Assembly (NCBI GenBank): GCA_938009755.1
Contig: CALLIL010000018.1
Location: forward strand, 1 to 56,530
DNA: 56,530 bases
From: an uncultured Marinomonas sp.
Lineage (GTDB): Bacteria > Pseudomonadota > Gammaproteobacteria > Pseudomonadales > Marinomonadaceae
Reading direction: 5' to 3'
The position numbers were made by a program, and so were the translations under genes. Below the pieces are notes generated by a model. It worked only from the letters and a program-made list of their open reading frames with translations, was not told the origin of the DNA and searched no databases. Of this stretch, positions 25,862-35,242 are shown piece by piece (the stretch's first letter is position 1; each line of letters opens with the position of its first letter).

Positions 25862-27192
25862 TGGTAAACCTGAAACTCTTGGTAAGACGAAGGCAGTAGT
25901 AGTCGATTTAAAGCTGTTTGATAGGATTCAAGGGAAAAAGTATCCACGGCTTCTTTGTAACTTTTGGCAAAATCTTCCAGAGACAACGGACTGTTTTCTT
26001 GTGTGACTTGAGTGGCAATATAACTCCACCAAGTTGGCGATAAGGCTTGCTGTTCTAGCTGCTCAACCAGCGTATCGAATAAAGTTTCAAACCGCTTTTT
26101 GTCTTTTATTGAGGGAAGGTTGTCTGCAAAAACGAAGCTTTCTGCTGTGAGTTTTTCTTCCTGTTCTGTTTCTTGAGGCACAAGATGCGTGGCGTATTGA
26201 ATATTCCATCCTGCCCATGGCTGTTTGGAAGGTAAGGTAAGCGCAAGTTGAGTGAAATCGATGTGCGTTTGCTTGTTCAGCGTTGAAACCAAATCGGAGC
26301 CCCAAATCTGCAATGTCATCCAATCTTGGACCGATGTTAAAGGCGATAATGCCACCGCGCTGCGACTTTGCCATAAGATTGAAGGCGGTGTTTGGTTAGT
26401 ATCAAGAGTGGTGTTGTTAGCTAGGTTACTGGAGATGTGACGTGTCGAAAGTTGGTTTTCTGTTGGTTCGTCTGGTTGCTCTTTGGTGATTGAATGTTGG
26501 CTGACGGCATTCAACATCGCATCAATCGCTGGTTTGGCTTGTTCTGGTAATCCACCAAAAATATAGATGGTAGAAAGCGAAGATAACAGCGACTGGTGAT
26601 GTTCAATGACCTTGTTTAGGGTGATTGAAGCGTGTTTAGTGTCGAGGTTTTTGTTTGTAAATAATTGGTCTTCAATGCTTTTTTGTAAGATTGAAGAGTT
26701 GTCAGATTGACGCTGCCAGCGCTCAAATGTTCGCTGTTTAAATTCAGGTTGCTGTAACCATGTCGCCACGCGCGTTAGGGTTGGCATCAAATATTGTGAC
26801 TGGTTGCTAACGGTTAAACCAAGTGTGGCTTGATCGTGTTTTGTGTCGCTGCTGACGCTGGCCGCCAAAGGCGCAAGGCGTTGATTAATCGTTGCGGTAC
26901 TGAGCGGTAAAGAGTCACTCATTAGCATGGCGAAAGTAGCTTGGTTGAGTGATTTTTCTGCGTTTGTTGTATGGAAAACAAAACGGATTTCTAATTTATC
27001 GCCTTTGTCCCATTCCTTTTGCTTTAGCCAAACAACCGGAACACCTGATTGTGTTTGCCAGTTTTCTATTTCAGGTGTTGGTAAATCGGCACTCGGAGCG
27101 GTGAGCGTCAACATCCAAATCGCGAGAGTACAAAGCAGCATCACTAAGGCTAAAACAGGTCGGCTAAAGAGAGGTTTACTATTATCTGACAT
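25858..27192 (-). CDS. Degenerate M16-peptidase-like membrane-anchored protein
   Basis: This 444-residue protein has a single N-terminal membrane anchor (about 10-30) and a periplasmic domain of M16 (insulinase-like) type, judged by the NWQTQSGVPVVWLKQ opening, internal repeats and position. No HxxEH zinc motif can be found, so it is probably not a protease itself. In related bacteria two M16 proteins, one active and one not, lie between rsmD and ftsY; here only one is seen. It is coupled to rsmD and divergent from ftsY. Family assignment is partly contextual. Confidence 0.65.
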   Translation of the reverse strand: MSDNSKPLFSRPVLALVMLLCTLAIWMLTLTAPSADLPTPEIENWQTQSGVPVVWLKQKEWDKGDKLEIRFVFHTTNAEKSLNQATFAMLMSDSLPLSTATINQRLAPLAASVSSDTKHDQATLGLTVSNQSQYLMPTLTRVATWLQQPEFKQRTFERWQRQSDNSSILQKSIEDQLFTNKNLDTKHASITLNKVIEHHQSLLSSLSTIYIFGGLPEQAKPAIDAMLNAVSQHSITKEQPDEPTENQLSTRHISSNLANNTTLDTNQTPPSILWQSRSAVALSPLTSVQDWMTLQIWGSDLVSTLNKQTHIDFTQLALTLPSKQPWAGWNIQYATHLVPQETEQEEKLTAESFVFADNLPSIKDKKRFETLFDTLVEQLEQQALSPTWWSYIATQVTQENSPLSLEDFAKSYKEAVDTFSLESYQTALNRLLLPSSYQEFQVYQ

Positions 27193-27398
27193 AAAGAGCC
27201 CTGAGATGATGAATTAGGTGGCTGTTTGCATGAAACTAGGCCTGTTTGATCACCAGAATGATGATAAAATACCCATATTAGGCGTCCATATTAATGGCGT
27301 CCTGTTTAATCATAGCATTTCACTCGTCTTGACTGCATCGTCAAAATACAGAGATCTATTTAACATCGATTCGATAAACGTAAAAAGAGACCCATTTA

Positions 27399-28655
27399 AT
27401 GGAAATTGTTAATCAAATTATTGCCTTTTTTACACCTTACCTTGGCGAATACGCACGTTACATTCCTATTGCCATTGGTACGTTACTGACGATTATTGCG
27501 TTTGTTATTCGTCGCCGTTTTGTGACGAAGATGAAGGCACAAATCGAAGCGGCGAAAGCCAGCAACAAGGCGGAGTTGTCCGCCGCACAAATTGAAGCGG
27601 ATGGTGAAACGAAACCTGCAACCGAAGACGTTGTTGTTATCACTGAAGACGCTGCCGACACAGTCGAATCTGTTGAAGAAAAAGCGGAAACGACGCCGGC
27701 TGTTGAAGAAACGCAAGCGCCTGTGGAGCCTTCTCTTTCTTGGCATCAGCGTATTAAGTCTGGTTTGTCTCGTACGCGCGGCGGCCTTGGTAACGGTTTG
27801 TCTTCGGTTATTTTGGGCAGTAAAAAAGTAGACGATGATTTACTTGAAGAGCTAGAAACGCAGTTATTGATGGCCGATGTTGGTATCGATGCGACGCAAG
27901 CGCTGATTGGCGGTTTGACGGACAAACTGGGTCGTAAAGAGTTGAAAGATGCGGACACGTTGCTGACGACACTAAAAGACGACATGACCAATATTCTTGC
28001 GACGTCTCAGCAAACCCTTGATCCAACCTCTAAAGAAGGCCCATTTGTGATCTTAATGGTGGGTGTAAACGGTGTTGGTAAAACAACGACGATCGGGAAA
28101 CTAGCGAAAAAATACCAAGCGGAAGGCAAAAGCGTTATGTTGGCGGCTGGCGATACATTCCGTGCGGCGGCTGTTGAACAGCTTGAAGTGTGGGGCGAAC
28201 GCAACAATGTTCCCGTTGTGGCACAACATACTGGTGCCGATTCGGCGTCGGTTATTTTTGATGCGATTGAGTCTGCCAAAGCGAAGAACATCGATGTGGT
28301 GATTGCTGATACCGCTGGCCGCTTGCAGAACAAATCAAACTTGATGAACGAGCTGTCTAAAGTGGTTCGCGTCATGAAGAAGTTAGACGAAAATGCCCCA
28401 CACGAAGTTATGTTGGTATTGGACGCTGGTACTGGACAGAATGCCATCAGCCAAGCCAAGCTCTTCTCCGAAGCGGTTGGTGTCAGTGGGATTTCTTTGA
28501 GCAAGTTAGATGGCACCGCCAAAGGCGGTATTATTTTTGCGATCGCACAGCAATTTGGTATTCCAATTCGTTACATTGGTGTTGGTGAGCAAGCGGAAGA
28601 TTTACGCCCGTTCGTTGCTCAAGAGTTTGTTGACGCTTTATTTGATAATGACTGA
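27399..28655 (+). CDS. ftsY: Signal recognition particle receptor FtsY
   Basis: This 418-residue GTPase delivers SRP-ribosome complexes to the membrane. The NG domain has GVNGVGKTTTIGKLA (P-loop), DTFRAAAVEQL, DTAGRLQNK and SKLDGTAKGGI. Before it is an acidic A region rich in Glu and Ala (about 60-110). Unusually, the extreme N-terminus (about 18-40) looks like a membrane helix (IPIAIGTLLTIIAFVIRRR), as in some Marinomonas-like homologues. It is the first gene of the ftsY-ftsE-ftsX cluster. Confidence 0.95.
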   Translation: MEIVNQIIAFFTPYLGEYARYIPIAIGTLLTIIAFVIRRRFVTKMKAQIEAAKASNKAELSAAQIEADGETKPATEDVVVITEDAADTVESVEEKAETTPAVEETQAPVEPSLSWHQRIKSGLSRTRGGLGNGLSSVILGSKKVDDDLLEELETQLLMADVGIDATQALIGGLTDKLGRKELKDADTLLTTLKDDMTNILATSQQTLDPTSKEGPFVILMVGVNGVGKTTTIGKLAKKYQAEGKSVMLAAGDTFRAAAVEQLEVWGERNNVPVVAQHTGADSASVIFDAIESAKAKNIDVVIADTAGRLQNKSNLMNELSKVVRVMKKLDENAPHEVMLVLDAGTGQNAISQAKLFSEAVGVSGISLSKLDGTAKGGIIFAIAQQFGIPIRYIGVGEQAEDLRPFVAQEFVDALFDND

Positions 28656-28719
28656 TTATCACAGCGAAGGTGATAAGAAGTCGTGAGTAAACGTTTCAAT
28701 TAAGGAGTGGTAACTCAAA

Positions 28720-29391
28720 GTGGAAATCGAATTTCAGCGAGTCAGTAAAAAGTATGAGAGCGGGCAGGAAGCCTTGTCGCAAGTGGATTTTCATTTGCAT
28801 CAAGGTGAAATGGCGTTTTTGACTGGGCATTCTGGTGCAGGCAAAAGTACCTTAATGAAACTCATGATGATGATTGAGCGTCAGACAGCGGGCCAAATTT
28901 TGGTCGATGGTATTGATCTTCGCACTTTGAGTCGCCACGCGATTCCTCAACATCGACGCCGTGTTGGTGTGGTGTTTCAAAACCACCAATTATTGTTTGA
29001 TCGCAGTGTTTTTCATAACGTGGCTTTGCCGTTGCAAGTCAGTGGCGCAGACCCAAAACAGGTCGCAAAGCGTGTGCGTGCCGCGTTGGATAAAGTGGGT
29101 TTGTTGGATAAAGAAAACCAAAACCCTATGGCGCTTTCTGGTGGTGAACAACAGCGTGTCGGCATCGCGAGAGCGGTGGTGAACAAGCCGCAGTTGCTAT
29201 TAGCTGATGAGCCAACGGGTAATTTAGACCCTAAACTCTCTGCTGAAATTATGAACTTATTCCAAGAGTTCAACCACGTTGGTGTCACTGTGTTGGTTGC
29301 CAGTCATGATTTGGCGTTGGTAGCGCGTATGCGTCATCGTGTTTTGACCTTAAATCAAGGTCGAATGGTGAACGATGGAGGGTTTGCATAA
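28720..29391 (+). CDS. ftsE: Cell-division ATP-binding protein FtsE
   Basis: This 223-residue ABC ATPase works with FtsX to control periplasmic murein hydrolases at the division site. Walker A is GHSGAGKSTLMKL, the signature is LSGGEQQRVGIARAV, and Walker B is LLLADEPTGNLD. It begins with GTG, 12 bases after AAGGAG. It lies 64 bases behind ftsY and abuts ftsX directly. Confidence 0.96.
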   Translation: MEIEFQRVSKKYESGQEALSQVDFHLHQGEMAFLTGHSGAGKSTLMKLMMMIERQTAGQILVDGIDLRTLSRHAIPQHRRRVGVVFQNHQLLFDRSVFHNVALPLQVSGADPKQVAKRVRAALDKVGLLDKENQNPMALSGGEQQRVGIARAVVNKPQLLLADEPTGNLDPKLSAEIMNLFQEFNHVGVTVLVASHDLALVARMRHRVLTLNQGRMVNDGGFA

Positions 29392-30399
29392 ATGGCACAA
29401 AAACCCAATCAGCGAGGGGCAACGCGCTCCTCAGTAAAAGCCACAAAACGCCATTGGCCAAAACGGTCTTCTTTCAGCCCTGCTCAGTATTTGCGAGCGC
29501 ATAAAATGACCTTGCGTGACAGTTTTATGCGTTTGGTGAATTATCCACTTTCCAGTGTGATGACGGTGATGGTGATTGCCATTGCGTTGTCGTTGCCGGG
29601 TGGTTTATATGTGCTATTGAAGAACGTGCAATCGGTAACAGATCAATGGGAACAACAGTCGGTCATTTCTCTGTATTTATTTGCGGAAGTGGAAGACGCT
29701 CAAGCCTTGGCTTTGTCACATCAGATTTCGGCTCAGGATAACGTCGCCTCGGTGGAATATATATCCAAGGAAGAGGGATTACGTTATTTCGAGCGTTCTA
29801 GTGGTTATGAGCAAATCTTATCTTCTTTGCCTGAGAATCCGTTGCCGATTGTACTGCAAGTGATTCCAAAAGAAGCGGTTGATGTAGCCTCATTACCAGT
29901 GTTACAAGCGCTACGTGACCAGTTAGCCGCTCAAAAAGAAGTGGAATATGCAGAGCTGGATGCACAATGGTTACAGCGTCTTGCCAATATACTGAGTTTT
30001 GGGCAGCGATTCGTGTATGTATTATCGACTTTGTTGATGGTGGCGGTGTTTCTGATCGTTGGAAACACGATCCGAATGTCTGTAGAAAGTCGTCGTGATG
30101 AAGTCTTGGTGATGAAGTTGGTCGGCGCTACAGACGCTTACATAAGAAGACCATTTTTATACATGGGATTTTGGTTTGGCGTTTTAGGTGGTTTCTTCGC
30201 AACCCTTTGTATTCTCTTGCTTAGCTGGTGGGTGAGTGCGCCAGCAAAACGATTAATTGATTCTTATCAAAGTGATTTTTTACTACAGACTTTTAATGCA
30301 GATGAGATTGTTTTGTGTTTAACTATCAGTGCATTTATTGGTGTGATTGGGGCGTGGATTGCCGTCAATCGCCATATTGTAAATATAGAACTGCAGTGA
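29392..30399 (+). CDS. ftsX: Cell-division membrane protein FtsX
   Basis: This 335-residue protein has a basic cytosolic N-terminus (about 50 residues), one membrane helix, a periplasmic domain (SVISLYLFAEVEDAQALALSHQI...) and three C-terminal helices with the EVLVMKLVGATDAYIRRPFLYMG motif typical of FtsX. The ATG directly follows the ftsE stop codon. The FtsE-FtsX complex spans the inner membrane. Confidence 0.95.
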   Translation: MAQKPNQRGATRSSVKATKRHWPKRSSFSPAQYLRAHKMTLRDSFMRLVNYPLSSVMTVMVIAIALSLPGGLYVLLKNVQSVTDQWEQQSVISLYLFAEVEDAQALALSHQISAQDNVASVEYISKEEGLRYFERSSGYEQILSSLPENPLPIVLQVIPKEAVDVASLPVLQALRDQLAAQKEVEYAELDAQWLQRLANILSFGQRFVYVLSTLLMVAVFLIVGNTIRMSVESRRDEVLVMKLVGATDAYIRRPFLYMGFWFGVLGGFFATLCILLLSWWVSAPAKRLIDSYQSDFLLQTFNADEIVLCLTISAFIGVIGAWIAVNRHIVNIELQ

Positions 30400-30408
30400 G
30401 CATAATGC

Positions 30409-30436
30409 GGCGGTTAACAGTGGTCCGTTAATCGCC
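30409..30436. other. Inverted repeat between ftsX and rpoH
   Basis: Arms GGCGGTTAAC (30409-30418) and GTTAATCGCC (30427-30436) pair with one G-T. There is no T-tract, so this may be a weak ftsX terminator or a regulatory palindrome upstream of rpoH. Confidence 0.4.
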
Positions 30437-30528
30437 ATGATTTATTCACATTTATGCCACACAAAAGCAGTGTTTACTTGCTAATATTTTGTCATACAGC
30501 GTATGAACAATAAGAGGTGGAACTAGAG

Positions 30529-31395
30529 ATGGGTAAAACTCTCCAACCTACAGACATGATGATTCCAGGTCAGAACCTTGAATCTTATATGCAAACAGTC
30601 GGACGAATTCCGATTTTATCTGCAGAAGAAGAAAAAGCATTGGCTGAGCGTCTTTATTATCAAGAAGACCTTGAAGCCGCACGTACTCTTGTTATGTCGC
30701 ATTTGAGATTTGTTGTGCATATCGCGAAAAGCTACTCTGGTTATGGTTTGGCGCAAGGCGATTTGATTCAAGAAGGCAACGTGGGATTGATGAAAGCGGT
30801 AAAACGCTTCAACCCAGAAGTGGGTGTGCGTCTTGTGTCTTTTGCGGTGCATTGGATCAAAGCTGAGATTCATGAATTCATTTTAAAAAACTGGCGTATT
30901 GTGAAAGTGGCAACAACAAAAGCACAACGTAAAATGTTTTTTAATCTGCGCAGCGCGAAAAAAACTTTGTCTTGGTTCAGTCATTCTGAAGTCGAGTCTG
31001 TTGCTAGTGATTTGGGTGTGACGCCTGAAGTGGTTCGTCAAATGGAAGGGCGTTTAAGTTCGTCTGATATGGCGTTTGATGCGTCATCTGATGACGATGA
31101 TGACAGCGCGTTCCAAGCGCCTTCACAGTTCTTAGAAGATCATCGCTCTGATCCGGCTGTGCTACTTGAAAATGGTAACTGGACGGAAGATTCCAATCAG
31201 CGCCTTGAATCTGCAATGGCTGACCTTGATGAACGAAGCCGCAATATCTTGGTTCAGCGTTGGTTGTCTGATGGCAAATCAACCTTGCATGATTTGGCCG
31301 ATGAATACGGTGTTTCTGCTGAACGTATTCGACAGCTTGAAAAGAACGCGATGAAAAAAATTCGCATCGCCATGGGCGATGGCCAATTTGATTAA
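30529..31395 (+). CDS. rpoH: RNA polymerase sigma-32 (heat-shock) factor
   Basis: This 288-residue sigma factor shows region 2 ([39 protein letters not shown]), the RpoH box ([17 protein letters not shown]), and region 4 ([28 protein letters not shown]). The ATG at 30529 is chosen because AGAGGTGG lies 8 bases before it; the upstream in-frame GTG at 30517 overlaps that site. It directs heat-shock transcription. The ftsY-ftsE-ftsX-rpoH order is conserved in gammaproteobacteria. Confidence 0.96.
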   Translation: MGKTLQPTDMMIPGQNLESYMQTVGRIPILSAEEEKALAERLYYQEDLEAARTLVMSHLRFVVHIAKSYSGYGLAQGDLIQEGNVGLMKAVKRFNPEVGVRLVSFAVHWIKAEIHEFILKNWRIVKVATTKAQRKMFFNLRSAKKTLSWFSHSEVESVASDLGVTPEVVRQMEGRLSSSDMAFDASSDDDDDSAFQAPSQFLEDHRSDPAVLLENGNWTEDSNQRLESAMADLDERSRNILVQRWLSDGKSTLHDLADEYGVSAERIRQLEKNAMKKIRIAMGDGQFD

Positions 31396-31428
31396 TTTCT
31401 AATTGAGCTCTTTTTCATAAGGCCGCTT

Positions 31429-31457
31429 AAAAAAGCCCTCCACGTGAGGGCTTTTTT
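31429..31457. terminator. Rho-independent terminator (rpoH / tonB-like)
   Basis: A perfect stem GCCCTC / GAGGGC extended by A6/T6, with a CACGT loop. It lies between convergent genes and can act in both directions. Confidence 0.93.
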
Positions 31458-31520
31458 GTGTCTCAGTAAGTGTACAAACGATAAATTATTGAGCTTGCTA
31501 GAAAAGGGAAGGCGAAAACC

Positions 31521-32381
31521 TTATTGGCTTTGTAATCGGTTGCCTGGGACAAAGCGCCACGTTCGAATGATTTCGAGCTTATCGACTTCTTGTTTTAATT
31601 CACTTGGAAAGACTTGAAAAGGCGCGGCTAACCGCACAATGCGCATCGCTGAGTCATCCAGAACTCTGGTGCCTGAAGACTGTAAGATTTCAATATCATC
31701 GACATGGCCATTTGGCATGATGCTGACGGCTAAACGCAGCTCACCATACAAGCGGTTGCGTTTTGCTTCTTCTGGGTAGTGAATGTTACCAATACGCTCA
31801 ATGCGTCGACGCCAATCGTCTAGGTATTGAGCATCAATGGCGGATTTTGCAGACACGGATGTTAAACGACGAATGCGTGGTCGTTTAGCATAAGATTGAC
31901 GCTGTTGATCGAGTAAGGCTTCGAGTGTCGCGATGTCATTTGATAAGTGACTTGGTAACTGTGTCTCACCACTAAACTGTTCTTCCAGTGTTTTTTGCTC
32001 TTCTTCAGGCTCTTCTTCAATCTGATAGTCGGCGTCTTGGTCTTTTGTCGCCAATAAACTGGGTTCGTCTGTGGGTTCTGCAGAAGCCAGCTGAGGTTGA
32101 ACTGGAGGCGAGATCTCTTGAATTGTATCAGCCAGAAATTGTGCGTTTTCTGTTGTCGTAAGCTTTTGTTTGCGGATTTCTGTGCCGCTGGCTTGTTGAT
32201 TTGCTTGAGCGATAAAATCCGCTTCTTTTGGGGCGTCTGTAGTGTGCTGAACAAGCGTAATCTCAAGCGTTTTGGGCTTGGGACTGGGCAGTTCAAAATC
32301 AAAGCCGACCGTCATTACTATGAGCACATGAAGGCTAATAGCAATGAAGACCGCAATGGAAAACTTATCGATTACACGCAT
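31521..32381 (-). CDS. TonB-family energy transducer (TonB3-like)
   Basis: This 286-residue protein has an N-terminal membrane helix (about 8-28), a long acidic/Gln-rich periplasmic linker with few of the Pro-Lys repeats of classic TonB, and a C-terminal TonB domain (DWRRRIERIGNIHYPEEAKRNRLYGELRLAVSI...LEIIRTWRFVPG). ExbB/ExbD genes are not adjacent. In pseudomonads a similar gene (tonB3) lies beside gshB and has been linked to surface motility, so a role other than iron uptake is possible. It follows gshB by 6 bases. Confidence 0.85.
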   Translation of the reverse strand: MRVIDKFSIAVFIAISLHVLIVMTVGFDFELPSPKPKTLEITLVQHTTDAPKEADFIAQANQQASGTEIRKQKLTTTENAQFLADTIQEISPPVQPQLASAEPTDEPSLLATKDQDADYQIEEEPEEEQKTLEEQFSGETQLPSHLSNDIATLEALLDQQRQSYAKRPRIRRLTSVSAKSAIDAQYLDDWRRRIERIGNIHYPEEAKRNRLYGELRLAVSIMPNGHVDDIEILQSSGTRVLDDSAMRIVRLAAPFQVFPSELKQEVDKLEIIRTWRFVPGNRLQSQ

Positions 32382-32387
32382 AGACGA

Positions 32388-33335
32388 TTACTGAAGGCGT
32401 TGTTCAATGGCGTTTATTAATGTCATCGCAATGTCGAGCCCAAATTGATCATTAAGCTCGCGCACACAGGTTGGGCTGGTGACGTTTATTTCCGTGAGGT
32501 AATCACCAATGACGTCCAGTCCGACAAACATGAGGCCTTTTTCTTTCAGTGAAGGAATGACTTGATCGCAAATCCAACGATCTCGTTCACTCAGTTCGCG
32601 ACCTTCACCACGGCCGCCGGCCGCTAGATTGCCTCGCGTTTCACCAGAAGCAGGAATACGTGCGAGTGCGTAAGGCACGGGTTCGCCATTGACAATAAGT
32701 ATTCGCTTATCGCCCTGTTTGATTTCTGGGATGAATTTCTGCGCCATAATCTGTTCAGCGCCAAGGTTTGTTAGGGTTTCAATGATAACACTGACATTGG
32801 AGTCGTCAGGCTTTAAACGAAAAATGGCCGTGCCGCCCATGCCGTCTAATGGCTTGAAAATAACGTCGCCATGTTCTTTGTGGAAACTCTTCAACAAGTC
32901 TGCACGTCGAGTTACCAAGACAGGCGGACAGCATTGAGGAAACTGAGTCGCGAAGAGTTTCTCGTTACAGTCTCTTAAGCTTTTTGGATCGTTGACGACC
33001 ATTGCGCCATCGCGTTCCGCTTGCTCTAGAATCATGGTGCTGTAGACAAACTCGCTATCAAACGGTGGGTCTTTACGCATTAGGATGACATCAAGGTCGC
33101 CCAGTGGCATTTTGCTTTCTTCGCCAAGGTCGTAAAAATGCGCAGGGTCTTTGTGGACTGTGAGCGAACGCACCATGGCATAGGCTTTGCCTTTGTCCAA
33201 GAATAAGTCTTTTTGTTCCATATAAATAAGCTGCCAGCCTTTTTCAGCGGCGGCCCATAACATGGCGAGTGATGTGTCTTTTTTGTAGTTGATGGACGAA
33301 ATTGGGTCCATAACGATGCCGAGCTTAATAGTCAT
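32388..33335 (-). CDS. gshB: Glutathione synthetase
   Basis: This 315-residue ATP-grasp enzyme joins gamma-glutamylcysteine and glycine. It shows LGIVMDPISSINYKKDT at the N-terminus, LMRKDPPFDSEFVYSTM, VNDPKSLRDCNEKLFATQF, KPLDGMGGTAIFR and TEINVTSPTCVREL. The start MTIKLGIVMD is chosen because AGGAA precedes it; the longer frame to 33380 adds a basic, non-family extension. It is followed at 6 bases by the TonB-like gene, the same neighbour as in Pseudomonas. Confidence 0.95.
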   Translation of the reverse strand: MTIKLGIVMDPISSINYKKDTSLAMLWAAAEKGWQLIYMEQKDLFLDKGKAYAMVRSLTVHKDPAHFYDLGEESKMPLGDLDVILMRKDPPFDSEFVYSTMILEQAERDGAMVVNDPKSLRDCNEKLFATQFPQCCPPVLVTRRADLLKSFHKEHGDVIFKPLDGMGGTAIFRLKPDDSNVSVIIETLTNLGAEQIMAQKFIPEIKQGDKRILIVNGEPVPYALARIPASGETRGNLAAGGRGEGRELSERDRWICDQVIPSLKEKGLMFVGLDVIGDYLTEINVTSPTCVRELNDQFGLDIAMTLINAIEQRLQ

Positions 33336-33553
33336 ATGGCGATTCCTAGAGCGAAAGTGGCGACCTTTCATTCGCAGCACTGTGTAAATAGAGTAATTAA
33401 GTATTGATGCTATAGAAATATGGGGACGCTGAGAAGAAAAAACACCTATGTTTTTTGAGATACTGTTAAGTTTTTGTATTTTTTGGTGTGAATGAAAATA
33501 TTACGGATGATTCATCTTGTGGGTGTCTTTGGCGTTTGTGGTTTTGTTAAGCG

Positions 33554-33595
33554 AAAAAAAAGAGTGAGTCATCGAATAGATAACTCACTCTTTTC
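33554..33595 (-). terminator. Rho-independent terminator after the TolC-family gene
   Basis: Stem AGAGTGAGT / ACTCACTCT with a 13-base loop. On the minus strand it is followed by a run of at least seven T, 37 bases after the stop codon. Confidence 0.88.
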
Positions 33596-33631
33596 TGAGA
33601 TGGTAGTTCGACTGCCTAAAAGTGATCGCGT

Positions 33632-35134
33632 TTACCAGCTTGCGCCATCTTCACCAGCGTCTAAGAACAGAGCCTCTTCACGACTGGTATTGTCTTCTTG
33701 AGCGTTGTTGCCAGCCGCCTTTTCCGCTTCAATGATTTGAGTTTCTGTATCGGCTTCTAATGACGACAATTCATCGGTTGCTGTTTGATACGCTTCGCTT
33801 GGAATCGGTTTTTCATCAAATGCATCATTGAACCCTAATAGTTGAGGGCGATAGATACGGAAGGCGCGCATTAATTCGCCTTTTGCATTAAATAGGCGGA
33901 ATTCAGAAAACAGTTCATCGTAGTCCGTGTTTACGTAATCCTGTCTCGCTTCGAACAACTCGTTTTCACTGTCCAAAACGTCCAGTAGCGTTCGACGTCC
34001 AAGGCGAAATTGTTTCTCATAGGCAACTTGAGACTCTTTTGTCGCGATCACATAGTCTCGAATATGCTCTTTTTGCCCTGTGGTTGCTTCATAGGCAGCC
34101 CATGCTAAGCGAACTGTTAATTCCGTATCCCGAATCGTGTTACGGCGAATTTCGCTGGCCTGAATATATTGCTGAGTTGCCGCTTCTTGCTTGTATTTCT
34201 GAGAGCCGCCGCTATAGATGTTGTAGTTTAAGCGAATCATGGCTAACAGATCTTCACTTGGACCTTCATCGCCATCAATGTTGTTGTCCCACGTGCGCTC
34301 TAATACAAAGTTAATTGTTGGGTATTTGTCTGCATCCGCTACTTCTTGAAGACTTTCTGTGGCTTTTACGTCCCAGTAAGCACCTTCAATGGCAGGGTTA
34401 TATTTTAACGCGTCATGGATGGCTGAATCTAAGTCAGTTGGCAATAAATTGCGATCTGGTACTGGGTAAATTAATTCTTCAGGAGGCAGTTCTCCTACCA
34501 CGTTTTTGTAAGTACTTTCCGCGTCGATCAAGTTGTTTTTTGCTGCTAAGTGATTAGAAAGCGCTTTGGATAAACGTGCAGAAATCTGGCTTAAGTCGGA
34601 TTGACGACCAATGCCTGTGTCGCTTTTTAATTTAATTTGCTCATAAATGCGTTGATGTGTTTCTAGGTTCAGGTCTGCAAGCGCGAGTAATTCGCGGTAA
34701 CGCAAAATATTGGCGTAAACCTGAGCCACTTCTAATGAGGTGTTCTCAACAGAAATAAGCGCGCTCCAGCGATCTGCTTCAGCTTCACTGTTTAATCTTT
34801 CAAGTTCGTTTTGAGTCGAGAAACCATTAAAAATAGGTTGGTTAAGAGACAGGGTGAGCTCTCGACGTGTTAAATCAATATCATCTGAGTTTTCTTCATA
34901 AGTGGTTTCGTGGCCGATGCCAGCCGATAAATCCACACTTGGGTAATAACCAGAGCGACGCGCAATGTCAGCATTACTTTGGCTTTCTCTATAAGTTGCT
35001 ATGGCTTGTCGGATTTCTGGATTATTTTCTATTGCCTTATAAGTGGCTTCTTCCAGTGTAATAGCGTGTGTTGGCAAGGATAGAAGCGCCAAACTGAAAC
35101 AGCCTACAGAAATCATGGCTATTCGATAAAACAT
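33632..35134 (-). CDS. TolC-family outer-membrane efflux/type I secretion protein (LapE/AggA-like)
   Basis: This 500-residue protein has a signal peptide (cleavage near LPTHA-ITLEEA) and two outer-membrane-efflux repeats. Each has the helix pattern of TolC trimers (ITLEEATYKAIENNPEIRQAIATYRESQS; ALKYNPAIEGAYWDVKATESLQEVADADKYP). The ESTYKNVVGELPPEEL segment and long acidic C-terminal tail (about 440-500) recall LapE/AggA proteins of adhesin type I secretion more than E. coli TolC. No ABC or membrane-fusion partner is adjacent. Confidence 0.88.
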   Translation of the reverse strand: MFYRIAMISVGCFSLALLSLPTHAITLEEATYKAIENNPEIRQAIATYRESQSNADIARRSGYYPSVDLSAGIGHETTYEENSDDIDLTRRELTLSLNQPIFNGFSTQNELERLNSEAEADRWSALISVENTSLEVAQVYANILRYRELLALADLNLETHQRIYEQIKLKSDTGIGRQSDLSQISARLSKALSNHLAAKNNLIDAESTYKNVVGELPPEELIYPVPDRNLLPTDLDSAIHDALKYNPAIEGAYWDVKATESLQEVADADKYPTINFVLERTWDNNIDGDEGPSEDLLAMIRLNYNIYSGGSQKYKQEAATQQYIQASEIRRNTIRDTELTVRLAWAAYEATTGQKEHIRDYVIATKESQVAYEKQFRLGRRTLLDVLDSENELFEARQDYVNTDYDELFSEFRLFNAKGELMRAFRIYRPQLLGFNDAFDEKPIPSEAYQTATDELSSLEADTETQIIEAEKAAGNNAQEDNTSREEALFLDAGEDGASW

Positions 35135-35242
35135 ATGAGTATTCCCTTTGATGATTTTCTAATGAGGATACTAAATTGATTTGGGTCTTTGATATGTTGC
35201 AGTTCTGTTAGTAATTCTGCTTTTCGTTTAACTAATGTAGTT

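Noticed and set aside
27218-27412. 64-codon reading frame before ftsY
   Set aside because: It overlaps the ftsY start, has no convincing ribosome site and no recognisable content. Short repeats there (CCTGTTT..ATCA, GGCGTCC) were noted but seem weak.
28007-28522. 171-codon frame antisense to ftsY
   Set aside because: It mirrors the NG-domain coding region; composition is that of a reversed GTPase gene.
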